The notes beneath the pieces were generated by a model. The model saw only the letters and a list, made by a program, of their open reading frames with translations, searched no databases and was not told the DNA's origin. This document shows positions 10,144 through 20,171 of a DNA stretch of 64,000 nucleotides, in pieces. The stretch spans positions 1,364,001-1,428,000 of the forward strand of contig JAWIIG010000037.1 of the NCBI GenBank assembly GCA_033557465.1, given 5' to 3'. The position numbers and the translations under genes were made by a program. The DNA comes from Ichthyophis bannanicus (lineage: Eukaryota; Chordata; Amphibia; Gymnophiona; Ichthyophiidae). Each line of letters begins with the position of its first letter. Within the stretch, counting starts at the first letter, position 1.

Positions 10144-13100
10144 TCAGTCAGCATCCAAGGACCCGCTCAATAGCGGGGCCCCACCCCAGATCCTAAAGGC
10201 CCTGTCCAAAGCCTCACCCCCCAGCGACCTCGCTGTGCGAGTTTCCAGATCCCTTAAATCCGCCATGGCACGTACCCACTCCCCCACCCCTGGAGCTGCA
10301 TCCGCCAGCCAGTGGCGTAGTAGGCATTTCTTCACCATCAGAAACCCCTTCTCACACAGTGCCCGCTCCTCTCTTGCTACAAAGGGCACCCCCTCCCCCA
10401 CTCCAAAAAGCCCCCACAACGGTGGGATCTGTATCTCCCGACCCAGCCAGTTACTCAGTCTGGACCCCACATCCGCCCAAAGTTTTTGGATATGAACACA
10501 GTACCAAAAGCGATGCGCTAGGGAGCCCGCCTCAAGCCCACACAAGGAGCATTTATCCGAGGCAGCCAGGCCAACTTTCGCTGCCCAAACATTATGACCA
10601 TATGCTCTCCACAGGAACCTGTATTGCATCTCCTGAATCTGTATAGACTCTGAGAGGTCTCTAATGCCGGTAAACGCCGCCTCCAGCCGCTCAACAGTCA
10701 CAGACGGCACCCCATCCCTATGCCACCTCTCTGCCAAAGTCGTCAGAGCCCTCAGATCCCCCCCGGAAAGAGTTCCCGACGGAGGGCTGAGACAGAGAGC
10801 CTCCCCTCCTGGTCCTGAAAAAGGTCCAACATGCTACCCCTCCGCAGTACTAAGCCGCTGTGCACCTGCAGCTCTCGCACATAATGCCGCACCTGTAAGT
10901 AGAAGTAGAAGTCCTGCCCGCGTAAATGATACCGGTCTTGTAGAGAAAGAAAGGACTCCATATTCGCCCCCCCCCCCAGGGCCCGCAGATGCCCCACATA
11001 TACTACACCCCGTCGAGCCCACTCCTTTACCACACGGCCCTCCAAGCCGGGGCTAAAGTCCATATTCCCTCCCAAGGGCAAACAATCCATCATCTGCCAG
11101 GAGGTCCCTCGATATTGGCACAGATTCTTCCAAGCCTTCATCAGGCCCTGGAGGCAACAAGACTCCCGCCACGCTGCTGGCAGATCCCTCGGACGGCAAT
11201 GCAGAGCCCTAACCGGATGCATCCGTCCCGCTAAGTCCGCCAGCAGAGACAACGGCACAAGATCCCCTCCGCCTGTTACTAGATCAGTCAAAGCTCTAGT
11301 GAGGAACAGCAAGTTATACGCGCGCAAGGAGGCCAAGCCCGCACCCCCCTCCTCAGCGGGTCTCATTAATGTAGCTAGCGCAATCCGCGGCCTACGACCT
11401 CTCCACAGGAACCTGAGCAGGTGCGCCTGCAGTTCTCGTAGATCTCTCCGTTGCAACCACACCGGAATGTGCCGCAGCAGGTAAAGCCAACGGGGAACGT
11501 TGACCATATTATATAGTGCAATACGCCCCTTAAGGGACAAAGGTAGGTCCCGCCAACTACTCAGGCGCTTAATCATAGCATCCAACAGAGGCCGCACATT
11601 GACCTGATACAGAGACCTCAGAGAGGAGGGGATCTGTATGCTCAAGTAACGAAATTGACCTTCCGCCCATAACAGGGGAAACGCACCCCGCCAGTGGGCA
11701 CGCACCCCACCGCCTACATCCAAGGCCAGTGACTTAGTTGAGTTGATCTTAAGCCCCGAAAAAGAGCCAAATCGTTCAATCCGGTTCAAGGCGCTCTCCA
11801 ATGAGGTCTGGGGATCGGTCAAACATAGCAGCATGTCGTCGGCAAAGGCGCTAACTCGCATGGCCCCATTGGTCCAGCGTATATACCCTGGATATCGTCG
11901 GCCTGCAGCAAGGCGAGCAAAAACGGTTCGAGTTGCAGTACAAACAAAAGGGGCGAGAGTGGACACCCCTGCCTCGTCCCTCTCCGTAAGTGAAAGGTAT
12001 CAGATCTATCGCCCCCCACCGTAACAGATGCGAGGGGGTCCGTATAAAGAGTACGCACCCACAAGAAAAAGTCACCATCTAGCCCGAATCTACGAAGTGC
12101 CTCGAACATATAGGCCCAAGAGACCCTATCAAAGGCCTTTTCAGCATCCAGGCTTACTAATAGCAAAGCCTGATTCGTCCGTACACACTGTTCCATTCCT
12201 AACAGAATGCTAGCAATGTTCCTGGCAGCTCCCCTACCCCTCACAAACCCCGCTTGATGGGGGCCCACCAACTTCGATATTATCTCCTGTAGCCGCTCCG
12301 CCAACACCGCAGCCAGGATCTTCATGTCATAATTTATCAATGAAATTGGCTGGTAGGCAGCCGGATCCAGCGGGTCCTTACCCTCCTTGGGAATAAGCGA
12401 GATGGAGGCCGTGCGCATATCTCTTGGAAAACTCCCTATCTCCAAAACCTCAGCATAAAGCGCCGCCAAAGTGGGGGTCACCTGGGTCTCCAGTATCTTG
12501 TAAAATTCGGAGCCAAACCCATCCGGACCGGGTGCCTTGTAGGGTTTCCCCTTCCTTATGACTCTTTGGATCTCCCCCCCTGTGATGGGCTTGTTCAGGT
12601 CTGCCAAGTCCTGCGAGGATATTCGCGGCAAGTTCACCCCGTCCAGAAACCGACTCTCCTCCTGTCTATCTTCAATGCCTGGAGTGTAGAGAGTTTCATA
12701 AAACTGTCGAAACACTTCCGCCACCCGCTGAGAATCACACTGCCTCTTCCCCTCCTTATCCTGGATTACCGATACCACCTTAGTACCCCCTCCATCCCGC
12801 ACCAGCCGTGCCAAGAGTTTACCCGACTTATTTCCGAAGCGGAACAACTGATGCCGGTAATAGTGAAGAGAATAGACTGCCTGCTCCTGCAGTTTAGTAT
12901 TCAAACTTTTCTGGATCTCCAGATATGGCTGCAGAGCCGCCCCCCGTGGGCCCCCCACGGCTGCCGTCTTCACAAGCTCAAGCTCTCGGGATAAGCGCAA
13001 GATGTCACCATTGAGCCGCCTCCGTTCCCTGGCCATGTAAGCAATAATCTGCCCCCTCAGCACGGCTTTCCCGGCCTCCCAAAGTGTAGCCACCGAGCTG

Positions 13101-13974
13101 CCGCTCTTTTCATTAAACTCAAGATATTCCTCCCACTGACGGCGCAAAAAAGTCTGAAAATCTTTATCCTGCCATTTCTGTTTGGGGAAGGTCCACCTGC
13201 GACTACCCGGGGTGACCCCCCTCCAGTCCACCCACACCATGGCATGATCAGAGATCACAATAGGCCTCAGCTCCGCCCTCAGTACATTACCAAAATCCCT
13301 CTCCGATACTAAGATGTAGTCTATTCTGGACCAAGTCCCGTGGGCACGGGACAGGTGCGTATAATCTCGCTCCCGTTCATGAAGGACCCTCCACACATCA
13401 ACCAGGCTCCCCATTTGGCAGAGATAGCTCACCCCTCTCCGCACCCAGCCCCTCTCCGCTTTCGGGTGAGACTTATCTAGCTCGGGATTATGCAGGCAAT
13501 TGAAATCTCCTGCTACTATGACCGGGACATTCGGGGCCGCGTCAATCTTCTGCAAGATACGCTGAAGAACACATAGTCATATACGTTGGGGGCGTATATA
13601 TTTCCAAGAAACAGCTCCCTGCCATTCACCCGTACATGCAGAAATAAAAATCTACCTTGTCCATCAGGCTCCTCCGCTAGTATCTCAACCTGGTGCCCTT
13701 TGCGGATTAAGATCGCTACCCCCTTCTTTCTACCCCCAGCGGAAGCAGCAGACACATACCCCACCCAATCCTCCTTCAACTTACAGTGCTCAGCAGGGGT
13801 GAGGTGCGTTTCTTGCAACATGGCTATTTGAGCCTTCTCTCTGTTTAAGGCCTGCAGCACCTTCGTCCGCTTCACTGGGGTATTAAGGCCCCCCACGTTC
13901 CAAGATACAATACGTATGTTAGTCCCCATCGGCGGGTGGTAAAAGGAGTCTACTAATGTTAGATGTATAGTCAT
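10144..13974 (-). pseudogene. L1-like ORF2: endonuclease and reverse transcriptase (frameshifted)
   Basis: Domain order from 13974: AP-like endonuclease (SWNVGGLNTP, LQETHL near 13810, GNIYAPN near 13600; after a frameshift near 13540, AGDFNCL near 13500, ISDHAMVW near 13245). Then RT (PGPDGFGSEFYK near 12520, YQPISLINYD near 12345, HQAGFVRGRG, SLDAEKAFDRVSW near 12145, RRGTRQGCPLSPLLF near 11970; after a second frameshift, FADDMLL near 11845). The C-terminal zinc-knuckle-like part is CSLCG...HRFWYC near 10500. This order is that of an L1/Tx1-clade ORF2. At least three frames are used, so no full protein can be made. Confidence 0.88.
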
Positions 13975-14485
13975 TCCCCCCGAAAACCAGGGACCGTCCA
14001 GCCTCAGCCCCCAGTTTGTGTACTACCGGATCCCACACCTGCAATTGGCTCCATACTACCCCCCCATACAATGTGCCCCCCCAGGTCCTTCACACACCCC
14101 CACCCCCCCCCCACCCTTCCCCCCACCCCCCCGAAGCCCTATCACTGCTTCCCCATCCCCTCCCATTAAAAACTGTCTCCACCAACACCCCGGCTCGGGA
14201 GCAGCCAGGGTCGAGTCCCTACTGATGCCTCAGGGATGTCTCGGGTCTCCCTATCTCCCTCCGAAGCCAAGATCACATATCCTGCAAACAGCCTAGAGTA
14301 CAGACAACAACATATAATATTGAACCCCCCATGATTAATACATTAAAAAGTCAAACGTGCTCTGCAAACCAAGGTAGGTCCAACAGGTAGACCGCGCAGA
14401 TTCTCTATTCGCAGAGGTGAGCTGGTAGGAAGCGCTGGACTCCTCGTCACCGGGGCATCTCAGCAGCACCATCCGCTGTCCACCC

Positions 14486-15322
14486 TCATGTCTGGGCCAG
14501 CTCCGGCCCGCGCTCGACCCCCAGCTGTTCCATAAACCGCTCTGCTGCCGCCGCTGTTTCAAAAGCATGAGTCTTTCCTTGATTAAAGATCCGTAACGAG
14601 GCAGGGTAGGCCAGAGTGAAACGAATCTGCTGTTTGAAGAGCACGGAACAGACTCTGGAAAACGCCCTGCGTCTCGCCGCCACGTGCATCGAGTAGTCTT
14701 GAAAGAGAAGGAGGCGCTAGTTATCCAGACGGAGCTCCCCCTTCTTCCGATAGGCCTGCAGGATCTGCATTTTATGCTGAAAGTTCAAGGCCCGAAATAT
14801 CACAACACGTGGACGGGACAGGTCATCAGGGCGGGGCCCTATGCGATGTGCGCGCTCGATCTTAAACTGCCCTCGGAGCTCCTCTAGGCCCAGCGCCTCC
14901 GGCAGCCATGTTTCCAGCCAGGCGAGCAACATGTGCTCTGCTTTAGATTCCGGGATGCCGACAACACGTAAGTTATTTCTACGAGACCTGTTTTCCAGGT
15001 CTTCGACTTTGAGCTGCAGAGCCTCAATCTGTTTTGCATGCTCCAGCCGGGCCTGCTCCTGAGCCCCCTCACCTTCCTCTAGGCTCGCCACGCGGTGCTC
15101 CAACTCCTCCACTGGCTTGCCAAATTCCGACAAGGTTTCTCCGACGCTCCCCAGCTTCTGCATGATCTGGTCGAACTTAGGGTCTAGCAATTTGACCACC
15201 TCCCTAGCGAGTTCCTCCGGCGTTAAATCTGTGCTCTCCCCTCCCGGGGAGGCAGGCTGTGGTGCCGCCGAATGCCCTGGGCCCGCTTTGCCCCCTCGCT
15301 CTTTTCTCGCTGCCAAAGGCAT
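14486..15322 (-). pseudogene. L1-like ORF1 (frameshifted)
   Basis: Starts at M15322. A coiled-coil-prone N-terminal half (LEHRVASLEEGEG, then KQIEALQLKVEDLENRSRRNNLRV) leads into the L1 ORF1 RRM-like region (ERAHRIGPRP near 14850). The frame shifts near 14717. The C-terminal domain continues in another frame (RRRAFSRV, YPASLRIF, FMEQLG) to 14486. L1 ORF1 proteins bind element RNA as a trimer and act as chaperones. The arrangement fits; this copy is broken. Confidence 0.8.
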
Positions 15323-15668
15323 CGTGGCAGTCTCTCACCAGGCACCCTCGACCGATCCTGGGTCCTAGGGCTTATTTCAGTCCTTACGATTCCAATTGGA
15401 GAGACCAGGGGTATGAAATGTGCAGATTAGTGCAGGTTAAGGCCGAGACATCCCCGGAGCGAGCAGGCAGACGTCTGCACTCACTCACGCATCACGTGGA
15501 CCCCCCAACTGTTCATTTTAAATTAAATCTCTCTCCCCAGAACCTGCTGTGTGTTAAACTTTTTTTCCTGTCCTAGCCTGCCTGAGTGAATCCTCCCCCT
15601 CCCCCCCCCTGCTGAGGTATTGTGTAGCCTTCTTCCTGTTTCCTCCACGTGTGCATAGTCTGTTTTAG

Positions 15669-15806
15669 TCTGCTTTTCTCTGATCAGAGAAGAGCAGTGC
15701 TTTTTACAGTGCTCTGCTGGAGAAGTGGATATTTGTCTCCTGTGACACCTTGCTGTGAGTTCTAGCTGTTTATTAATTATTTATTGTTTGTCTGTTTATT
15801 TAATTA
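15669..15806 (+). promoter_or_regulatory. CR1-A 5' UTR repeat unit 2, first part
   Basis: Near-identical to 9461-9598. It continues after the Chapaev3 insertion at 18646-18733. See unit 1 for the suggested promoter role. Confidence 0.55.
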
Positions 15807-18642
15807 CACAGGTACACTAAAAAAAATTTTTTTTAAACTGCCTCTAATGTTTCGATTGATTTTTATGTTTTTTGGTGCGCTGAATCCAAATCTGGTAACC
15901 AATTTGCTCCATCACGTACAGATTTTTTGCTACATTGGGTTAGCAGTTTGAGGTGAACGTTTCAGATTGAGTGCGATCGAGATAAAAGTTTCTTGGATGA
16001 ATTCTTTATACTAATTGTTTAGTAGTTATTCAAATAAGAATAAAGAAAATTGTAACAAGGCAGCACATAAGAATAGAGTAATGTCAACAAAACACACTGT
16101 GATGGTAGCAAAATTGTCTGCACTTAAAACAGCCACATACATGTGCACAAACATTGAGCATATAAGAGCGAGGTTAGACACAAAGCAAAGCAAAGAAATG
16201 TGCAAAAAATGTTGTACAGGTATGTATGTAAGAATAGAAAACGCAAACTGCACCATTGCAATACATGAAAACAAACACCCGATGGTGTGAAAATAAAATT
16301 CTAATAAATGAGATCCGACACTGTGGTAATAACTAGCAAATTTTTATTTCAAAGTTTAGTAAAAACACGATATTTGTCAACACAATTTAGATTTTAAAGT
16401 CATTCTTGGGTCAATCAATCTCCTGGTGGGCCCGTTTCTTCTTCCCCCGAATGCTTCTCTTGGTGCGCTGCTTGGCTTATTTTTCATCTGGGGTTTCCCG
16501 CAGCAACAACCAGCAGAAATCAGCCATCATAGTGGTGTTCCATCTTCCTTGGTACCTTCTCTCTGCGTCCTTGATGTCCTGGTGAAACCTTTCACCTTGT
16601 TCTTCACTGTACGCCCCCAAGTTTTCGGGAAAGTAGTTCACATGGGAGTGCAAGAAATGGACTTTCAGGCTCATGTTACAGCCTTGATCTTTGAAGGCAT
16701 TGAGCATCCTGGCAACAATATCCTTATAGTTCTCATCCCGCCTGTTCCCCAAGAATTTGAGAACAACATCCTTGAAGGAATCCCAGGCTTCTTTTTCCTT
16801 CTCAGACATCGTTTCAGCGAATGCTCCATCTGAAATGAGTTTCCTTATATCAGGGCCAACAAACACTCCTTCCTTTAGCTTTGCTTCAGAAAGTCGGGGG
16901 AACTTTGAGCAAAGGTACCGAAAGCACTCACCATCTTTTGGAAGGGACTTGATGAATTGCTTAATGAGACCCAACTTAATGTGGAGAGGTGGTAATAGAA
17001 TTTTATCACGAGGTACCAAGCTCTCATGAAGAACATTTTTCTCACCGGGTCTCAAATACTCCCGAATTGGCCAGTCTTTTTTCCCCCAGTGTAGGTCGCG
17101 GGCCCGGCTATCCCACAAGCAAAGGAAGCAGGGATATTTGGTGAAACCGTATTGCTGCCCTAATAGCATGGATAGAATTTTAAAGTCTCCACAAATCATC
17201 CACTTATGCTCATCATAACGAATCTTCTGAAGAATCAGGGCCAAATTCTCGTATTTTTCTTGGAGAATAACAGAGTGAGCAATAGGAACTGAAGCGAATG
17301 TGTTGCCATTATGAAGAAGAACACCTTTTATGCTGTCTTTTGACGAATCAATGAACAGCCGCCATTCAGCAGGATCATACTTGAGTTTAAACTTTTCCAT
17401 CACTCCGTATATATCGTTGCAAAATACCAAATCTTCCTCTTTGCTGAAATACTTCAAAAATTGTGTCTCGCGGTTGCGGTACCAATAAAAAGTTGTTCCT
17501 GGTGACAATAGATTTTTCTGTTTAAGCCGAGAACCTAGCAGTTGGGCAGCATCTTTTGGGAGTCCTAAATCCCGGACTAAATCATTCAATTCAGCTTGAG
17601 AGAAAAGTTCAGGTTTCGGATCTGGTTCAGTTTCAAACTCGGAAGTACTGGACTCATCGGGAAAAGCCATCTGATGAGTCTCATCGTGATCAGAACCGTC
17701 CACACAAATATGATCCAAAGATTTTGGTGGTTCAGGCACAGGTACTTCGTTGCTATGAGGCATAGGCCTAATTGCTGAGGGAAGGTTGGGGTAACTTATT
17801 ACGTTCTTATTTTTTAAGTTGTATCCCTTCACAATGCAAGAGCAAAAATAGCAGTCACTGCTGTGGTCTCTTTGTTCACGCCACATCATAGGTATTCCGA
17901 AACGAAATGCTTGTTTTTTACCTTTCATCCATAAGCGTAGATCTTCCTCACATGTCTTGCACACTTTGTGAGGAGCCCACGGTTTGTCTTGATCGCCTAA
18001 CTTCAAACCGAAATAGGCAAAATATACTTTTTTAATAAATGCAGAAATGTTCCTCTGCCGCTTTTTCACGGTATATTCCCCACAAATAAAACAAAAACTG
18101 TCCGGAGAGTTGACGCAACCTCTGGCTCTGTGAGCCATCACAAATACACAGCACTGCAAACTACAACTGTAGTGAACCACTTTGGAATAAAGCTGGATTA
18201 CGACTGAGCAAACAAAAGGTAATAATGAACTTGCAAGAAACTGAAATTTGACAGGAACGTTCATGTCGCAACCACCGTGTTTGAGCGAGCGAACGAAGCG
18301 AGGCGAACAGGAAAGAACATGCGCCAGCGCGAGTACTGGATTTAGCCCCCCGCCTCCCAATTGTCCTGTTAATGTATAAAATGACTACAAAACACTCTAA
18401 AATATCATGAGGGAGTGTTTCTAGTTAGTTAACCATTACAACTTCTATTTTGTGCCAAGAAAATAAACTGCAGTCGGCTAAAAAGAAATTATGTGAACAT
18501 TCCTTATATGGGTAAGAAATCTAATTTTGCAAGAAAACGTGACGTGATGGAACATTTTGGCTATTTTTCCTGGATTCAGCACCCCAAAATCTATAGGAAT
18601 CAGTTGCAAAACTGGAGGCAGTTTTTTGGTAGTGTACCTGTG
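15807..18642 (-). mobile_element. Chapaev3-like (CMC) DNA transposon
   Basis: Terminal inverted repeats begin CACAGGTACACTA on the left (15807-15819) and end TAGTGTACCTGTG on the right (18630-18642), with further inner similarity. TTA is duplicated at both sides (15804-15806, 18643-18645). The host sequence is known intact from CR1-A unit 1, so the boundaries are exact. CACAG termini plus a 3-bp duplication fit my recollection of the Chapaev3 group. One long transposase frame lies on the minus strand. 15830-16470 is non-coding apart from a lysine-rich frame (16015-16290) with no recognisable domain. Confidence 0.82.
16477..18138 (-). CDS. Chapaev3-like transposase, 553 aa, intact frame
   Basis: I start at M18138 (MAHRARG) because family-like sequence begins there; an upstream M (18360) adds 74 residues unlike the family. 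N-terminal Cys pairs (FCFICGEY, VCKTCEEDL) and a further CYFCSC motif suggest zinc binding. PYPNLPSAIRP-type and EVPVPEPP blocks follow. The catalytic part shows ICGDFKILSMLL, CFLCLWDSRARDLHW, PLHIKLGLIKQFIK and EEQGERFHQDIK, the likely sites of acidic and metal-binding residues. The enzyme would cut and paste the element. No stop or frameshift is present, so it may be functional. Assignment comes from remembered family motifs. Confidence 0.78.
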   Translation of the reverse strand: MAHRARGCVNSPDSFCFICGEYTVKKRQRNISAFIKKVYFAYFGLKLGDQDKPWAPHKVCKTCEEDLRLWMKGKKQAFRFGIPMMWREQRDHSSDCYFCSCIVKGYNLKNKNVISYPNLPSAIRPMPHSNEVPVPEPPKSLDHICVDGSDHDETHQMAFPDESSTSEFETEPDPKPELFSQAELNDLVRDLGLPKDAAQLLGSRLKQKNLLSPGTTFYWYRNRETQFLKYFSKEEDLVFCNDIYGVMEKFKLKYDPAEWRLFIDSSKDSIKGVLLHNGNTFASVPIAHSVILQEKYENLALILQKIRYDEHKWMICGDFKILSMLLGQQYGFTKYPCFLCLWDSRARDLHWGKKDWPIREYLRPGEKNVLHESLVPRDKILLPPLHIKLGLIKQFIKSLPKDGECFRYLCSKFPRLSEAKLKEGVFVGPDIRKLISDGAFAETMSEKEKEAWDSFKDVVLKFLGNRRDENYKDIVARMLNAFKDQGCNMSLKVHFLHSHVNYFPENLGAYSEEQGERFHQDIKDAERRYQGRWNTTMMADFCWLLLRETPDEK

Positions 18643-18645
18643 TTA

Positions 18646-19067
18646 TTTATTGTTTGTCTTAGTGGTGTGCTAGTTCAGCCTTCTCAGCTATAACTTACCT
18701 TGCCTCTCTCAACTAACTGGGCTTTGTGTGGTACACCCTTCCCCCCTGCTGAGGGTTCAGGACAGGGTACCTTGTAACTGCCCTCTTTAATAGGACTTAT
18801 CTCCCTCCCTCCCTCCCCAGCACCCACCCACCCCTGGGGTAATTGTAGTTTTATAGGTACTTGCACATCTTAGAGGAAAGGGGCTGCTCTCAGGTGCAGC
18901 TCGTTATCCAAATCAGTCATACACAGAGGACCTGAGATTAATTACTTAAGCTTCAGGAACACAAGGTGTATTAGGGGTATTAGATACACTTTTATTGGTA
19001 TAAGCATCCACACCAATCCTTATTATATACAGAATTTAAAAGACCTAAACACAAGCTTTAAACTAAG
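18646..19067 (+). promoter_or_regulatory. CR1-A 5' UTR, unit 2 remainder and leader
   Basis: 18646-18733 completes the second 226-bp unit. The rest is the leader up to ORF1, also present antisense in the copy at 55640-55963. No start codon context decides ORF1 other than the long frame from 19068. Confidence 0.6.
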
Positions 19068-19953
19068 ATGCAGACAGAAGTCCAGCAACGAGATGGGGGT
19101 TCTCCGGTCTTTTGCATTGAGTGTCACATGTATGATTTTCTCCCAGTTGGTGAGAGGTCTTACGTATGCACTAAGTGCAAAGAACTCTTTGCTCTCAGGG
19201 AACGAGTCCGTTCTCTAGAGGCTAGAGTAGCAGACCTGGAAGACATAAGAAAGACAGAGAAGTACATGGACGAGACCTACAGGGATATAGTCCTGAAGTC
19301 CCACCTCCAGTCTGGCAGCATCCCTGTTGCCATGGAGGAGAGAGGTCACGTGACAGGAGAGCATCACCCTGGTGTGGCAGGAAGTGATCCTGTAACTAGG
19401 ACCTGTCCTCCAGGTGATGTAAAACCCTCTCGCACCGAGGACGTTTCTCCAGGGCCATGTCCCCATGAGGGGAGGGTCAGGACAGCTGTTATAGTTGGTG
19501 ATTCAATCATTAGGAATGTAGATAGCTGGGTGGCTGGTGGACGTGAGGATCGCCTGGTAACATGCCTGCCTGGTGCGAAGGTAGCGGACCTCACGCTACC
19601 GCCTAGATAGGATCATAGATAGTGCTGGGGAGGAGTCTGCTGTCTTGGTACATGTTGGTACCAATGACATAGGAAAATGTGGTAGGGAAGTTCTGGAGGC
19701 TAAATTTAAGCTTTTAGGTAGGAAGTTGAAATCCAGAACTTCCAGGATAGCGTTCTCCGAAATGCTTCCTGTTCCACGTGCAGGACCCAAAAGACAGGTA
19801 GAGCTCCAGAGTCTCAATGCGTGGATGAGACAATGGTGCAAGAATGAGGGTTTTGGATTTGTTAGGAACTGGGGAACATTCTGGGGAAAGGGGGGGCTCT
19901 TCCGAAGGGATGGGCTTCACCTTAATCAGGATGGACCAGACTGCTGGCATTAA
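19068..19953 (+). pseudogene. CR1-A ORF1: zinc-finger, coiled coil and SGNH esterase (one frameshift)
   Basis: The N-terminus has a two-pair Cys motif (FCIEC at about residue 16, VCTKC at about 35), then a coiled-coil-prone stretch (LRERVRSLEARVADLE). After a low-complexity linker comes an SGNH/GDSL esterase domain: VIVGDSIIRN (19490-19519), VHVGTND after the frameshift (19648-19668) and DGLHLNQDG (19910-19936). These are the Ser, Gly/Asn and Asp-His blocks. CR1 ORF1 esterase domains are known. The frame breaks near 19600, between the first and second catalytic blocks, so this copy cannot make whole ORF1p. Confidence 0.85.
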
Positions 19954-20171
19954 CCTTTAAAAAAGAGATAGAGAAGCTTTTAAACTAGAAATTGGGGGAA
20001 AACCGACAGTCACCCAGGAGTGCATGGTTCGGACAAAGGTATCCTTGAAGGATATTACCAAAAGCAGTGAGGTTCCAAAAGGGAGTATAGTAGCCCAAAT
20101 GCCCTTGAGTAAGGAGCCAGACAGAGCATAAAGATTCCAAATTACCCCTGCCTACCAATAGCCAGATTAAT

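Larger units (their letters stand above)
9708..15506 (-). mobile_element. Tx1/L1-like LINE, near full length
   Basis: Flanked by a 14-bp target duplication AACTGTTCATTTTA (9694-9707 and 15507-15520). The minus strand holds ORF1 (15322-14486) then ORF2 (13974-10144). The 3' end lies at 9708 with a caataaaaatg stretch. It interrupts CR1-A 5' UTR unit 1. Frameshifts in both ORFs make this copy inactive. Confidence 0.9.

Noticed and set aside
10235..11484. Plus-strand frames across the L1 region
   Set aside because: Shadows of the minus-strand L1 ORF2, which has clear catalytic motifs.
16015..16290. Second gene in the Chapaev3-like element
   Set aside because: A 91-codon Lys-rich frame without motif or conserved context. 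An equally open frame exists on the opposite strand.
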